Below, piece after piece: positions 42,904-52,384 of a stretch of DNA of 64,000 nt. Position 1 is the first letter of the stretch. Every line of letters starts with the position of its first letter. The stretch lies in the NCBI GenBank assembly GCA_910587485.1, contig CAJUKN010000001.1, forward strand, positions 103,783 to 167,782, written 5' to 3'. A model generated the notes under the pieces. The model saw only the letters and a list, made by a program, of their open reading frames with translations, was not told where the DNA came from and made no database searches. Made by a program: the position numbers and the translations under genes. Source of the DNA: an uncultured Lachnospira sp. GTDB taxonomy: Bacteria; Bacillota; Clostridia; Lachnospirales; Lachnospiraceae.

Positions 42904-45207
42904 TTGGTGATTTATATAAGAAGACCACTTGTGTTCTATTGTATAATAGAACTTGTCTTTTGCTTGTTAAGTATCTATGGGGCAGAACATACTGCCCCTT
43001 CTTCTTTCGATTCGGTTATTAGTGAAACAAATAAAACACAATCTACAGTAATAGGAACGGTAGAATCAGTAAAACAGACCGAATTTGGTGTCAATTATCA
43101 GTTATCAAACTGTACAATACAAATTCAAGATGGCAGTTGTGAGAATACAAAAGTTTTAGTCAATTCCAACGATACAAAAAAGCTGTATCATATTGGTGAT
43201 ACAATCTGTGTAAAAGGTGGTTTAAGAAGTTTTCCCAGTCCTAGAAATGATGGTGAATTTAATCAAAAACTTTATTATAGGTCTATTGGCATTTGGTATA
43301 GGATAGCAGCAGAGGATATCGAAATCATAAAAGAAAGCAGTGGAATGACAAGTTATCGAAATCAAATAAAAGCTTCGTTAGATAGGCATTTACAAAACAT
43401 TGCTGCAGAAGAAGATTATGGAATGATGGAGGCTATTCTTCTAGGTGATAAAAGCAATTTGTCACAAGATATTTATCAACTGTTTCAAAAAAATGGGATA
43501 GCACATATTATTGCGATTAGTGGACTACATGTGTCTTTTCTTGGAATGGCGATATATAAATTATTTAGAAAATGCGGTTTTGGCTTTCTTACTTCCTTTA
43601 CCATTAGTTTTTTATTTCTTGCTACATATGCAGCATTGACAGGGAATGGTGTATCTGCCAGACGTGCCGTTTTTATGTGTGTACTGCAAATGGGTGCTTC
43701 TGTTTTAGGGAGAACTTATGATACATTGTCAGCACTTGCATTATCTGCAATGATTTTTCTTACTGAAAATAAGTATATCTGCTTTCATTCTGGATTTTTA
43801 ATGTCTTTTTTGGCTATCTTAGGCATTCTGTTTGTAGTGCCTTCTTTAAATGCTATGATTATTCCTGTTATAGATAGAAAAATAGAAAAAATAGAGCAAA
43901 AAAATCAATGGATTTTTTATTACATAAGTTCTTTTTTGCGTTTTATTATAAAATCTTTTATAGGAAGCTTAGGAATTAATCTTTTTATGCTGCCACTTAT
44001 TTTATATTATTATTTTGAGATACCATTATATAGTGTTATTTTAAATATTGTTGTTATACCATTCATGTCTTTATTATTGTTTTGTGGAGTTGCAGCGTTG
44101 GCAATTTCTTATATTTGTATGCCAGCAGGTGCATTTTTGATGGGAACAGTTCACTATATTTTAAAAGGTTATGTTGCATTATGCGAAATGGCAGAAAAGC
44201 TGCCCTTTAGTCAAATACAGACACAAAGACCTGAAATAGAGCAGATTCTATTGTTTTATATTTGTATTGGATTGATGGCATTTGTTGTCTGGCTTTTTCA
44301 ATCGCAAAGATTTACAAGAAAAATACATTTTAGAAATGGAATAGCCATCTTCTTTTTTGTAGCTGCTATGATTGTTCTATTTTATAAAGGGAAAGTTCCA
44401 TTTACAGTGGATATGATTGATGTTGGACAAGGCGATTGTATCTTGATAAGGAAGGAAAGTGTTAATATGCTTTTTGATGGCGGCAGCAGTGATATTAGCA
44501 AAGTTGGAGAAAAGAGAATATATCCATTGCTGCGCAGTTATGGTATCAACAAAATAGATTATATTTTTATTAGTCATAGTGACAGCGACCATGTAAATGG
44601 TATTATTGAATTAATGGATTTAACCGATAAAACATTTATTATAGAAAATATTGTATTGCCTGATATTATCAGTCAAAACACAAAGACACCTGATGCTTCT
44701 TATATAAGTATTATTAAAAAAGCAAAGGAGAAGGGGATTGACATTTTATATGCTTCTGCCGGTTGGGGTGTGCGACTTCCTTGTGGAATTGATATTTCCT
44801 GCTTACACCCATCACAAGGGTATTTATATGAGAGCAGCAATGATTATTCAGCAGTATACTGTGTAACCTATAAGGCATTTTCTATATTAATGACAGGAGA
44901 TGTCGAGAAAAAAGGTGAACAAAATATATTAAGAGAATATCCATTAGATAAGATGATGGTATTAAAGACAGCTCATCATGGTTCTTCTAGTTCTTCCAAT
45001 AAAGAATTTTTGGAAAAAATACAACCGCAGATAGCAATTATCTCATGTGGTGTAAACAATCGATATGGACACCCATCTAGTGAAACAATCAAACGTTTAA
45101 AAGAATGTGGAACACAAGTCTATGTCACTGCAAAGACAGGTCAGATAAAAATTATTGTAAAAGATGAAAGAGTAGAGGTACGGACCTATTTGGAGGAAAA
45201 AGGATAG
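42904..45207 (+). CDS. comEC: ComEC/Rec2 DNA-uptake channel protein
   Basis: A 767-residue competence protein that passes single-stranded DNA across the membrane. It shows an N-terminal helix pair region, an OB-like external domain (about 45-145), the competence core helices (IAHIIAISGLHVSFLGMAI, LTGNGVSARRAVFMC) and a C-terminal metallo-beta-lactamase domain with FDGGSSD and HSDSDHVNG. The start is uncertain: TTG 42904 and GTG 42907 follow GAAAGG closely, and no ATG is near. With comEA upstream, the window has the two central uptake proteins, though competence in this group is rarely shown. Confidence 0.93.
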   Translation: MVIYIRRPLVFYCIIELVFCLLSIYGAEHTAPSSFDSVISETNKTQSTVIGTVESVKQTEFGVNYQLSNCTIQIQDGSCENTKVLVNSNDTKKLYHIGDTICVKGGLRSFPSPRNDGEFNQKLYYRSIGIWYRIAAEDIEIIKESSGMTSYRNQIKASLDRHLQNIAAEEDYGMMEAILLGDKSNLSQDIYQLFQKNGIAHIIAISGLHVSFLGMAIYKLFRKCGFGFLTSFTISFLFLATYAALTGNGVSARRAVFMCVLQMGASVLGRTYDTLSALALSAMIFLTENKYICFHSGFLMSFLAILGILFVVPSLNAMIIPVIDRKIEKIEQKNQWIFYYISSFLRFIIKSFIGSLGINLFMLPLILYYYFEIPLYSVILNIVVIPFMSLLLFCGVAALAISYICMPAGAFLMGTVHYILKGYVALCEMAEKLPFSQIQTQRPEIEQILLFYICIGLMAFVVWLFQSQRFTRKIHFRNGIAIFFFVAAMIVLFYKGKVPFTVDMIDVGQGDCILIRKESVNMLFDGGSSDISKVGEKRIYPLLRSYGINKIDYIFISHSDSDHVNGIIELMDLTDKTFIIENIVLPDIISQNTKTPDASYISIIKKAKEKGIDILYASAGWGVRLPCGIDISCLHPSQGYLYESSNDYSAVYCVTYKAFSILMTGDVEKKGEQNILREYPLDKMMVLKTAHHGSSSSSNKEFLEKIQPQIAIISCGVNNRYGHPSSETIKRLKECGTQVYVTAKTGQIKIIVKDERVEVRTYLEEKG

Positions 45208-45239
45208 GAACGTTATAAGCAAGAACAAATGAAATTCTT

Positions 45240-45268
45240 TTTACAATTAGCAAATTTACTGCTATAAT
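45240..45268 (+). promoter_or_regulatory. Promoter before holA
   Basis: TTTACA (45240-45245) and TATAAT (45263-45268) are 17 nt apart, 24 bases before the holA start. Confidence 0.7.
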
Positions 45269-45292
45269 AGAACAAGTGAAAGGAGAGAAAGC

Positions 45293-46294
45293 GTGAAAGT
45301 TATCAATGAAGATATTAAAAATAAGACTTTTAAAAAAGTTTATCTTCTTTATGGTGATGAACCCTATTTAAAAAAACAGTATAGAGATAGGATTAGAGAA
45401 AGCATAACAGGTTCTGATACAATGAACTTTTCTTATTATGAAGGAGAAAAGCTCAATGTTAGGGAAATCATAGAAATGGCGGATACATTGCCATTTTTTT
45501 CAGAAAAACGTCTGATTATTGTTGAAAATAGTGGATTTTTTAAGCGCTCCAATGAAGAGCTTGCAGCATTTGTCAGTGCATTGCCTGATTATCTTGTTCT
45601 TGTTTTTGTGGAAGATGCGATTGATGAACGAAATAAACTTTTTAAAGCAGTAAAAAAAGAGGGATATGTTTCTTTGATGAAACAGCAGACGGAATCAGTG
45701 CTGATTCAGTGGATTGGTAAATGTTTTAAAGAAAAGGGGATGATGATAGAATCAGCCGCTGTAAAATTGCTCCTTGATAAAACGGGTGCATCGATGGTAT
45801 TGATTAAAGCAGAAATTGATAAGGTAATATCTTATTGTTGCACAAGAAAGGAAGTCAGGGTAGCAGATATTGAAGCAATATGCAGTACAGTGACTGTAAG
45901 TAAAATATTTGATATGATAACAGCCATTGCGATAAAAAGACAACAAGATGCCTTAAAACTATATTATGATTTGCTTGCACAAAAAGAACCTCCTATGAAT
46001 ATACTTGGTTTGATGGTGCGTCAGTTTAATGGAATTTTGCAGGCAAAAGAAGCGTTAGCAATGGGAATAAATCATTATGATATTGCGAAAAATATGGGCG
46101 TTGCACCGTTTATTGCTCAAAAATATAGTAGTCAGGCAGCAAATTTTAGTATAAAACAGTTAAAGTTGGCTTTAAAAGACCTTGCTGATGTGGAGGAGGC
46201 AGTAAAAACAGGAAAATTGGATGCCAAGATGGCTGTTGAATTAATGATTATAAAATATAGTGCGAAAAAGGTGGATATGGACAATGTTGGATAA
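45293..46294 (+). CDS. holA: DNA polymerase III subunit delta
   Basis: A 333-residue clamp-loader subunit starting at GTG behind AAAGGAGAG. The opening KVYLLYGDEPYLKKQY is the conserved HolA N-terminus (structural P-loop-like fold without catalysis). LPFFSEKRLIIVENSGFF and the C-terminal collar helices (LGLMVRQFNGILQAKEAL) fit the family. Delta opens the beta sliding clamp during replication. Its last 11 bases overlap the start of the GH5 gene, an unexpected coupling of a replication gene with a secreted enzyme. Confidence 0.95.
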   Translation: MKVINEDIKNKTFKKVYLLYGDEPYLKKQYRDRIRESITGSDTMNFSYYEGEKLNVREIIEMADTLPFFSEKRLIIVENSGFFKRSNEELAAFVSALPDYLVLVFVEDAIDERNKLFKAVKKEGYVSLMKQQTESVLIQWIGKCFKEKGMMIESAAVKLLLDKTGASMVLIKAEIDKVISYCCTRKEVRVADIEAICSTVTVSKIFDMITAIAIKRQQDALKLYYDLLAQKEPPMNILGLMVRQFNGILQAKEALAMGINHYDIAKNMGVAPFIAQKYSSQAANFSIKQLKLALKDLADVEEAVKTGKLDAKMAVELMIIKYSAKKVDMDNVG

Positions 46295-47978
46295 ACTAAA
46301 ACAAACATTTAAACAAATGGATAAAAAGAAATTAATAACACTTGGAATACTGGCAGCAGTGATATTGATTGTAGGAGTCTTTGCAGGAATTGGCATATCG
46401 GCAATCACGAAAGAAAAACAACAAACAATGGGGAATGTTGCAACACCTGAAAATGCTGCAGATGGCAGTACTATTGCAAATTCAAATGCGACGTCAAATC
46501 AGCCAACGGATTTAGCATACAGTAAAAAGGAAGATGAGCCTTCAGCCATTGCAGATTTTGCGAAAACAAATACATGGGAAAGCGACGGTAAAAAATTTGC
46601 ACAGATTGACGTTACAGTAAAAAATGCTGGTGTTGGAAAAATAACAGATTGGACTATGATGTTTACACTTGGTGCAAATGCCAGTATTGAGCAAAGCTGG
46701 AACTGTGTATTAGAGACTAACAAAAATGGAGATATTCTTGAGGTGCAGATGAAGCCTGTGGATTATAACAAGAATATTGAAGTTGGAGAAGGAACACAAG
46801 GAATTGGATTTATAGTTGGTGCCGATACCGACGTTAATGTAGGAAAATATAGTATAGAGACAACCGTAGACGGGGTTACTATGGTGGCAGACGGCGGTGA
46901 AGAACATCAAGATGATGAAACTGCATCAACGAATAATGAAGAAAATACAGATGGCAATAACAATACTAACAATGGTAATAATCAAGGCAATACGGATTCA
47001 AATAATAACAATTCAGGGAACAGTTCAAATAATGATGAACCATCAAACGGCGGTGATAATCAATATACAGGACCAACAACGACAGTGTCTGGACGTCTCC
47101 ATGTAGAAGGCACATCGATTGTTGACAGCAGTGGAAGTAAGGTTCAGCTTCGAGGTGTCAGCACGCATGGTTTAGCTTGGTTCCCTCAGTATGTAAATTA
47201 TGAGGCCTTTCAAACATTAAGAGATGACTGGGGTGCAAATGTGGTGCGTTTGGCAATGTATACAGCCGAATATGGCGGATATTGTACAGGAGGCGACAGA
47301 GAAGCACTAAAATCGTTAGTGGATGCAGGTGTAAGTTATGCGACACAGCTTGGAATGTATGTTATTATTGACTGGCATATTCTTAGCGATGGAAATCCTT
47401 ATCAACATAAGGATGAGGCCGTTGCCTTTTTCTCAGAAATGTCTGCCAGATATGCAGGTAATGGCAATGTAATATATGAGATATGCAATGAGCCTCAAAA
47501 TTCAGATTGGAATAGTGTTATCAAACCATATGCAGAGGAAGTATTATCTGCTATAAGAAGCAATACCGATGCGCTTGTTATTGTAGGAACCAATACATGG
47601 AGTCAAGATGTCGATGCGGTGATAGGAAATCAAATAAATGATTCTAATGTATGTTATGCACTACATTTTTATGCGGCAACACATACAGATTATATCCGAA
47701 ATAAATTAATAACTGCTATGGATAATGGCGTGCCAGTTTTTGTAAGCGAGTGCAGTATATGCGATGCTTCTGGAAATGGCGGTATTGACTATGGCTCAGC
47801 AGATGCATGGCTCAATCTGTTAAACAGCAGAGGCGTTAGTTTTCTTGCATGGAGTTTGTGTAATAAAGCAGAAACTTCTGCATTGATAAATCCGGGTTGT
47901 GATAAAACGAGCGGTTGGGACGAAAGCGATTTATCCGATACAGGTCGATGGTTTAGAAATGCAATAAGAAATCGTTAA
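46284..47978 (+). CDS. Membrane-anchored GH5 endoglucanase with CBM-like domain
   Basis: A 564-residue protein starting MLDKLKQTF; a GTG at 46260 is in frame but lies inside holA without a site. A signal-anchor helix (about 21-45) has no lipobox. A beta-rich carbohydrate-binding-like domain follows (about 88-195, resembling CBM2), then a low-complexity linker of Asn, Gly, Ser and Thr (about 205-270), then a GH5 catalytic domain. The acid/base is Glu403 in YEICNEPQ, the nucleophile Glu489 in FVSECS, with RGVSTHGLAWFPQ at the start of the barrel. It hydrolyses beta-1,4-glucan at the cell surface. A strong terminator follows. Confidence 0.93.
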   Translation: MLDKLKQTFKQMDKKKLITLGILAAVILIVGVFAGIGISAITKEKQQTMGNVATPENAADGSTIANSNATSNQPTDLAYSKKEDEPSAIADFAKTNTWESDGKKFAQIDVTVKNAGVGKITDWTMMFTLGANASIEQSWNCVLETNKNGDILEVQMKPVDYNKNIEVGEGTQGIGFIVGADTDVNVGKYSIETTVDGVTMVADGGEEHQDDETASTNNEENTDGNNNTNNGNNQGNTDSNNNNSGNSSNNDEPSNGGDNQYTGPTTTVSGRLHVEGTSIVDSSGSKVQLRGVSTHGLAWFPQYVNYEAFQTLRDDWGANVVRLAMYTAEYGGYCTGGDREALKSLVDAGVSYATQLGMYVIIDWHILSDGNPYQHKDEAVAFFSEMSARYAGNGNVIYEICNEPQNSDWNSVIKPYAEEVLSAIRSNTDALVIVGTNTWSQDVDAVIGNQINDSNVCYALHFYAATHTDYIRNKLITAMDNGVPVFVSECSICDASGNGGIDYGSADAWLNLLNSRGVSFLAWSLCNKAETSALINPGCDKTSGWDESDLSDTGRWFRNAIRNR

Positions 47979-47984
47979 ATTTGT

Positions 47985-48048
47985 AAAACAACTTACAGAC
48001 GTAGAAATAAAGATAAGTATGATTCTATGTTTCGTAGGTTGTTTTTTC
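47985..48048 (+). terminator. Terminator of the holA-GH5 operon
   Basis: AACAACTTAC pairs with GTAGGTTGTT (one wobble) and ends in TTTTTT; the intervening sequence can extend the stem (GTAGAAA region). Confidence 0.8.
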
Positions 48049-48255
48049 TGTTAACATTTAAACTTAGTGTTGCATCACTTATTAAAAAGTTACATAAAAG
48101 AACAAATATGCAAAGATATACGATTTCTAAAAATATCTAAAAACAAAGCTTTGGTATAAAAAATAAGTTTATACTATATGAGATATATCAATTTAGTAGT
48201 ATGATAGACATATAAAAGTTATACATAAATAGGAATTTATAGAGCTGGAGGAATT

Positions 48256-48774
48256 ATGAAAGTAATAGTAGATTTTATTATTTTAACTATTTTATATCTT
48301 TTTATCTTTTATAAAAAATGGAAAGTAAAAGGAAAAGATGTACTATTTGTAAATACTACAATGTATATATATTTATCTTTTGTATTATATTTTACTTTAA
48401 TGCCCATAATAACATCTTTACCATTTATATTTAATCATCCCTATACTCCAATGAATTTAGTACCTTTTATTGATGTTACATTTGGTAGGGCTGATTTTAT
48501 TAGACAAATCATTTTAAATGTAGTAATGACAATTCCATTTGGCTTTTTATTTCCACTTATCAAAAATAAAAAGCCAAAACTATTAAAAATAGTATTCTAT
48601 ACATTTTTATTAAGTTTAAGTATTGAAATATTGCAGCCTTTAATAGATGGTGGTAGGTCATCGGATATAACAGATTTAATAACGAATGTGTTAGGTGGAA
48701 TGATTGGATATATAATGTATTTAATTTTTAAACCATTAACAATTAAAATACTAAATTATATAAAAAATAAATAA
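48256..48774 (+). CDS. VanZ-family membrane protein
   Basis: A 172-residue protein with four or five membrane helices behind GGAGG. Conserved VanZ features are present: FTLMPI after the second helix, NLVPFIDV, the helix with NVVMTIPFGFLFPL, LSLSIEILQPLIDGGRSSDITDLITNVLGG and the final hydrophobic helix. VanZ itself gives low-level teicoplanin resistance; most chromosomal members have no known role. It stands alone. Confidence 0.9.
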   Translation: MKVIVDFIILTILYLFIFYKKWKVKGKDVLFVNTTMYIYLSFVLYFTLMPIITSLPFIFNHPYTPMNLVPFIDVTFGRADFIRQIILNVVMTIPFGFLFPLIKNKKPKLLKIVFYTFLLSLSIEILQPLIDGGRSSDITDLITNVLGGMIGYIMYLIFKPLTIKILNYIKNK

Positions 48775-49078
48775 ATATACTTATTTTATATGTGCTTTTT
48801 ATTGCATATGTAACATTAGGGAGTTTTGAAATAATAAAATTATATTCAAGACAAGATATCACTGTGCAATTTAGAAAAAAGGGACATGAAATCCTTTATG
48901 CGTATTGTAATAGATATGGTATGTTTAAAATATTAATAACTACTTGGACAAGGTAAGTAGAGCGTGTTATAATAACTTTAGCAACAAATCAGGATTAATA
49001 GTCTACAAAAGCCTAAAAAAGTAAAAAATATTGAAAATTGCGAACAAAAGCACATTTTGAGTAAGGGAGAATAAAAAA
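48775..49078. promoter_or_regulatory. Intergenic region with one promoter-like sequence
   Basis: No gene is visible in these 304 bases. TTGGAC (48944-48949) and TATAAT (48968-48973), 18 nt apart, form a plausible promoter for the gene starting at 49079. The rest is A/T-rich without repeats I could detect. Confidence 0.45.
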
Positions 49079-49492
49079 TTGCAAGTATATAAGATAGTAC
49101 AAAGAAATCTTAGTGAAATAGAAGAAAAAACGATAGAACATTTTAGATATTATTTTGATAATAAGAAATGTTTTGCATTACTTGGGGATTATGTAATTGC
49201 TATGTTATCAGACGATAATTCTAAGAATCTGGAAAAGCTGCAACAAGAAGCATTGGAAAATAGTGGTCATTTATTGAATACCCCACCAGATTTTAGTACA
49301 TATGTTATGGACGATATGTTTGGGCTGGTAGTAATGAATGATGGGATATATGCAATCAGTTCAGAGAAGTTATCGGATGAGGAGATTAAATCAGGTAAAG
49401 TAAATATTGCTACTGCTCTTGTTATAAGAAGTTTATGTCTGGAAGCATGTAATACTGGTAAAATTATTGCGATAAATGACGAGGAACTATGA
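49079..49492 (+). CDS. Hypothetical acidic protein
   Basis: A 137-residue soluble acidic protein. TTG at 49079 lies nine bases behind AAGGGAG; no ATG serves better. The sequence (KIVQRNLSEIEEKTIEHF, PDFSTYVMDDMFGLVVMN) shows an alpha/beta pattern without catalytic or metal motifs. I do not recognise a family. It is followed 35 bases later by a small membrane protein gene on the same strand and they may form an operon. Confidence 0.65.
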   Translation: MQVYKIVQRNLSEIEEKTIEHFRYYFDNKKCFALLGDYVIAMLSDDNSKNLEKLQQEALENSGHLLNTPPDFSTYVMDDMFGLVVMNDGIYAISSEKLSDEEIKSGKVNIATALVIRSLCLEACNTGKIIAINDEEL

Positions 49493-49527
49493 TAGATGTA
49501 CTTTAAAATAATTAAAGGGGACAGGCA

Positions 49528-50004
49528 ATGAATTTACATTTTGGATTTTCTTATGTTGGTCTTTTGTTTTTATTAATGTTGATGATACCCAATATCATTT
49601 GGAGCAAAAATAAACCCAAAGATTATGATAAATATGTGAAAAATGAAAATAAAGTATTACTGCTTTTTGAACGAGTTGGCGAAATATTGGTAACGTGTAT
49701 ATCGTTAATATTTTATGATTTCAATATAAATACCATTTCTAGTTGGACATGGATATTGTTTATTGCATTTTTACTGATGCTTCTTTATGAAATATATTGG
49801 ATTCGATATTTTAAAAGTGATAAAACGATGAAAGATTTTTATAGCAGTTTATTGGGAATACCTGTTGCAGGTGCTACATTGCCAGTTATGGCGTTTTTGC
49901 TTTTAGGCGTTTATGGAAAAAATCAATGGCTTATTATAGCGGTTATCATATTGGGAATCGGACATATTGGAATCCATCTTTGTCATAAAAAAGAAAGTAG
50001 CTAA
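49528..50004 (+). CDS. Small multi-pass membrane protein of unknown function
   Basis: A 158-residue hydrophobic protein behind AAAGGGG with about five predicted helices (roughly 5-25, 48-66, 70-88, 111-130, 133-152). YVGLLFLLMLMIPNIIWSK near the N-terminus and the conserved-looking LLGIPVAGATLPV are the most distinctive segments. Such proteins are common in gut Firmicutes, without assigned role. It is likely co-transcribed with the preceding hypothetical gene. Confidence 0.75.
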   Translation: MNLHFGFSYVGLLFLLMLMIPNIIWSKNKPKDYDKYVKNENKVLLLFERVGEILVTCISLIFYDFNINTISSWTWILFIAFLLMLLYEIYWIRYFKSDKTMKDFYSSLLGIPVAGATLPVMAFLLLGVYGKNQWLIIAVIILGIGHIGIHLCHKKESS

Positions 50005-50053
50005 ATATTTAATTAGTATAAAATGTATAAATAAAAAATAAAATTAAAGGAGT

Positions 50054-50179
50054 CAAGCGAATATTTGCAATTTGCTATGTACTTGTTCAAACTATCTAGC
50101 TACTATCGCAATACAAGTCTCACCCACCACTTATGCCTCTGCGGCATTGAAGTAGGAGGTTTTCTTGCTGAGGTTAAAT
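50054..50179 (-). repeat. 125-bp dispersed repeat, copy 1 (minus orientation)
   Basis: The reverse complement runs from AACCTCAGCAAGAAAACC to GCAAATATTCGCTT, matching copies at 55953-56076 and 62638-62768. The core has CCACTTAT and its inverted partner around a CTCTGCGGC segment, making a hairpin. This copy sits just before a GNAT gene and creates a false in-frame N-terminal extension from 50065. Confidence 0.7.
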
Positions 50180-50199
50180 TATTTAGAAAGAGATGTATA

Positions 50200-50673
50200 A
50201 TGAATTATCAAATCAGAGAAATAGAAGAAAAAGAATATTGCTTATTGGAAGATTTTTTGTATGAGGCAATATTTATACCAAAGGGCGTAGCTGCTCCACC
50301 AAAGTCTATTATTAAACAGCCAGAATTACAAGTGTATATAACGGATTTTGGAAAGAAAAAAGACGATATTGGTTTAGTTGCAGAAGTTGAAGGAAAAATT
50401 GTGGGAGCAGTCTGGGTTCGTATTATGAATGATTATGGACATCTTAATGATAAGACACCTTCATTTGCAATTTCTCTATATAAAGAATATCGAGGTTTTG
50501 GAATGGGAACTGCCATGATGAAAAAAATGCTTTGTGTACTGAAAGAAAGAGGATATATCCAGTCGTCACTTGCAGTACAGAAAGCAAATTATGCAGTGAA
50601 AATGTATAAAAAGGTTGGATTTCAAATTGTTGAGGAAAAAGGTGAAGAATATATTATGGTATGTGATTTATAA
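50200..50673 (+). CDS. GNAT-family N-acetyltransferase
   Basis: A 157-residue enzyme starting MNYQIREIEEKEY; the longer in-frame start at 50065 translates the dispersed repeat. The acetyl-CoA-binding motif A is SLYKEYRGFGMGTAMMKKM (RGxGxG/A), followed by motif B with AVKMYKKVGFQIVEE. The target could be a small molecule or protein amine and cannot be predicted. Its stop is 15 bases from the end of the convergent kinase gene. Confidence 0.88.
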   Translation: MNYQIREIEEKEYCLLEDFLYEAIFIPKGVAAPPKSIIKQPELQVYITDFGKKKDDIGLVAEVEGKIVGAVWVRIMNDYGHLNDKTPSFAISLYKEYRGFGMGTAMMKKMLCVLKERGYIQSSLAVQKANYAVKMYKKVGFQIVEEKGEEYIMVCDL

Positions 50674-50688
50674 AAAAATATATCCATG

Positions 50689-51189
50689 CTATTGTTTGTA
50701 TAACATTGTATTTAAGTATGTGTCAGCTTCCTTTCTGGAATGAAAAGTGATAATTGTTTTATTGTTATGATATTTATTTAATAATTCATAAATTTGTGGC
50801 AGTTGTTTTTTTGGAAAATCAATAATCCATTGTCGAAATTCCTCGTCAAATTCGGATTCAATCCAACACATATCTTCTCGTTTTTTTCCGATACGAGATT
50901 GTACACCAGAAAGGCAAACATCTAATGGATAATCTAATAAAAAGATAGTGTCACATTTTTTTATACGTATTTCAAGGGTACGTTGATAATTTCCATCAAT
51001 AATCCATCGTTCTTTTTTAATGATTTCATTGAGTTGTGTGTCAAATTCTTCTCTGGAAATGGTTGTTTTATCGGGTTTATGCCATAGCATATCCAAGTAA
51101 TATAAGGGAAGATTTGTGATATCTCTTAGCTTTCGGGAAAAAGTGCTTTTTCCAGCACCGGGACTTCCAATAACAATAATTTTTAACAT
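50689..51189 (-). CDS. P-loop kinase-like NTPase (topology modulation/AAA family)
   Basis: A 166-residue cytosolic protein with Walker A GSPGAGKST at residues 8-16 and the segments LYYLDMLWHKPD, ERWIIDGNYQRTLEIR and CDTIFLLDYPLDVC. These identify the adenylate-kinase-like family often annotated as DNA topology modulation protein FlaR-related. Substrate is unknown; members look like small-molecule kinases. It is intact and monocistronic on the minus strand. Confidence 0.85.
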   Translation of the reverse strand: MLKIIVIGSPGAGKSTFSRKLRDITNLPLYYLDMLWHKPDKTTISREEFDTQLNEIIKKERWIIDGNYQRTLEIRIKKCDTIFLLDYPLDVCLSGVQSRIGKKREDMCWIESEFDEEFRQWIIDFPKKQLPQIYELLNKYHNNKTIITFHSRKEADTYLNTMLYKQ

Positions 51190-51239
51190 AAAATCCTTTA
51201 AATTTTTGTTCGTTTTATGAATAATAAATTAATACATAG

Positions 51240-51375
51240 TAAGATGGCAGAAGTTTGTAAAGCAAACTTTAATACCACCGTTTTACCGTGGTTATTATAT
51301 CATATTAAATGGATTACAACAAGATTGTTTGACACTCCCCATAACTAAAGAAATGGAGCTTACGACACATTAAAT
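51240..51375 (-). mobile_element. Palindrome-rich remnant resembling an IS200/IS605 end
   Basis: This segment holds three small hairpins: AAGTTTG/CAAACTT, ACCACCGT/ACCGTGGT with one mismatch, and CTCCCCAT followed by ATGGAG around AACTAAAGAA. The last, with GACACT before and CTTACGAC after, looks like the subterminal hairpin at the right end of IS200/IS605 elements. No tnpA or tnpB remains, so this is a solo end or derived palindrome. Confidence 0.4.
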
Positions 51376-51453
51376 AATAAATAGAAATATGTAAAGAACA
51401 TTTGAATTTTATAAAAAATGATTTATAATGAAATAAAAAAGGAGTGTTAAAAC

Positions 51454-51645
51454 ATGGCAGAAAAGCGTTTTGTAGAAACTTATTCACAAGGAATAAGCAA
51501 TGTTCAAAAAATAATTGTTGATACAGAAACAGGAGTAAATTATTTATTAGCATCAACTTCTATGTCAGAAGGGTGTGGAATAACAGTTTTGGTAGATAAA
51601 GATGGTAAGCCAATTGTGACTCCTGTAAGTTTTTACAATCAATAA
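51454..51645 (+). CDS. DUF6440-like small protein
   Basis: A 63-residue soluble protein behind AAAGGAG. The pattern RFVETYSQG, IIVDTETGVNYLL and VLVDKDGKPIVTP matches the DUF6440 family (small, one beta-sheet, role unknown; often near prophage or secretion genes). It is complete from start to stop and monocistronic. Confidence 0.75.
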   Translation: MAEKRFVETYSQGISNVQKIIVDTETGVNYLLASTSMSEGCGITVLVDKDGKPIVTPVSFYNQ

Positions 51646-51668
51646 ATTACTGTTATAGTAGTCAGGCA

Positions 51669-51705
51669 TATGTTTGACTAAGCAAAGCAGATTATAAATA
51701 TTCGT
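51669..51705 (+). repeat. Right-end fragment of the 125-bp repeat
   Basis: GTTTGACTAAGCAAAGCAG followed by ATTATAAATATTCG matches the right end of the dispersed repeat. The left part is absent. Confidence 0.35.
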
Positions 51706-51781
51706 TTAATTTTTTGGTTTAACAATCAATCAGAACCACCTATTTGATGGGTGGTTCTAATTATAGGAGAATATAATATTA

Positions 51782-52384
51782 ATGAAACGATTTGTTGACA
51801 AACATTATGGTACATATTCTATATATACCATTATGAAATCTGGTATTAATGTAAAATGCCCTCGATGCAATGGTCTTGGTATGGTGACAGCCAATAATAA
51901 TTTATCCTATTTTAAATGTACCAAATGTGGAAACATGATGACAAAAGAACGCAAAAATTATTATTATGATGTTCATAATCAATGCAAGCAGTGTGGGATA
52001 TATTATAGAGTCCATATTACAGAAAAAAGGCAGCAGCATTTTCATAAACTTTACGTTCATTGTCCATCTTGTGGATATGGCATGTCAGGAGCAGTTCAAA
52101 AAAAGGTTAAAAGTTGTTATTCTTTGTATTCTATTCAAAATGCCTGTGAGCCGTTCTTTGGATTGCAACTTTGGTTTTTAGCATATTTTGGCGGTAAACC
52201 AGTGTGGGCATTAAACCATGAACATCTTACTTATTTGATAGATTATTTAAGTGCTGATTTACGGGAAAAAACACCTCGATTAAAGGTAAGAAAAACACAA
52301 TCACATCATCTTCCAGCATTTATGAAAACAGCAAAACATAGAGATAAAATAGTAAAACTATTAAATACAATGCAACAGAAATGA
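51782..52384 (+). CDS. Multi-zinc-ribbon protein of unknown function
   Basis: A 200-residue protein behind AGGAGAAT. Residues 27-105 contain four CxxC pairs (CPRCNG, CTKCGN, CKQCGI, CPSCGYG), enough for two zinc ribbons. The C-terminal half has a conserved-looking FGLQLWFLAYFGGKPVWA and LNHEHLTYLIDYLSADLRE, then a basic tail. Members with this layout are seen in many gut bacteria. A nucleic-acid-binding role is possible but unproven. Its 3' end overlaps the convergent exonuclease remnant. Confidence 0.8.
   Translation: MKRFVDKHYGTYSIYTIMKSGINVKCPRCNGLGMVTANNNLSYFKCTKCGNMMTKERKNYYYDVHNQCKQCGIYYRVHITEKRQQHFHKLYVHCPSCGYGMSGAVQKKVKSCYSLYSIQNACEPFFGLQLWFLAYFGGKPVWALNHEHLTYLIDYLSADLREKTPRLKVRKTQSHHLPAFMKTAKHRDKIVKLLNTMQQK

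Noticed and set aside
46897..47106. Met/Ile-rich ORF within the GH5 linker
   Set aside because: It is a frame shadow of the Asn/Gly/Ser linker repeats, not a gene.
50065..50199. N-terminal extension of the GNAT protein
   Set aside because: The extra 45 codons are a reverse copy of the dispersed 125-bp repeat; the ATG at 50200 gives a normal GNAT length.
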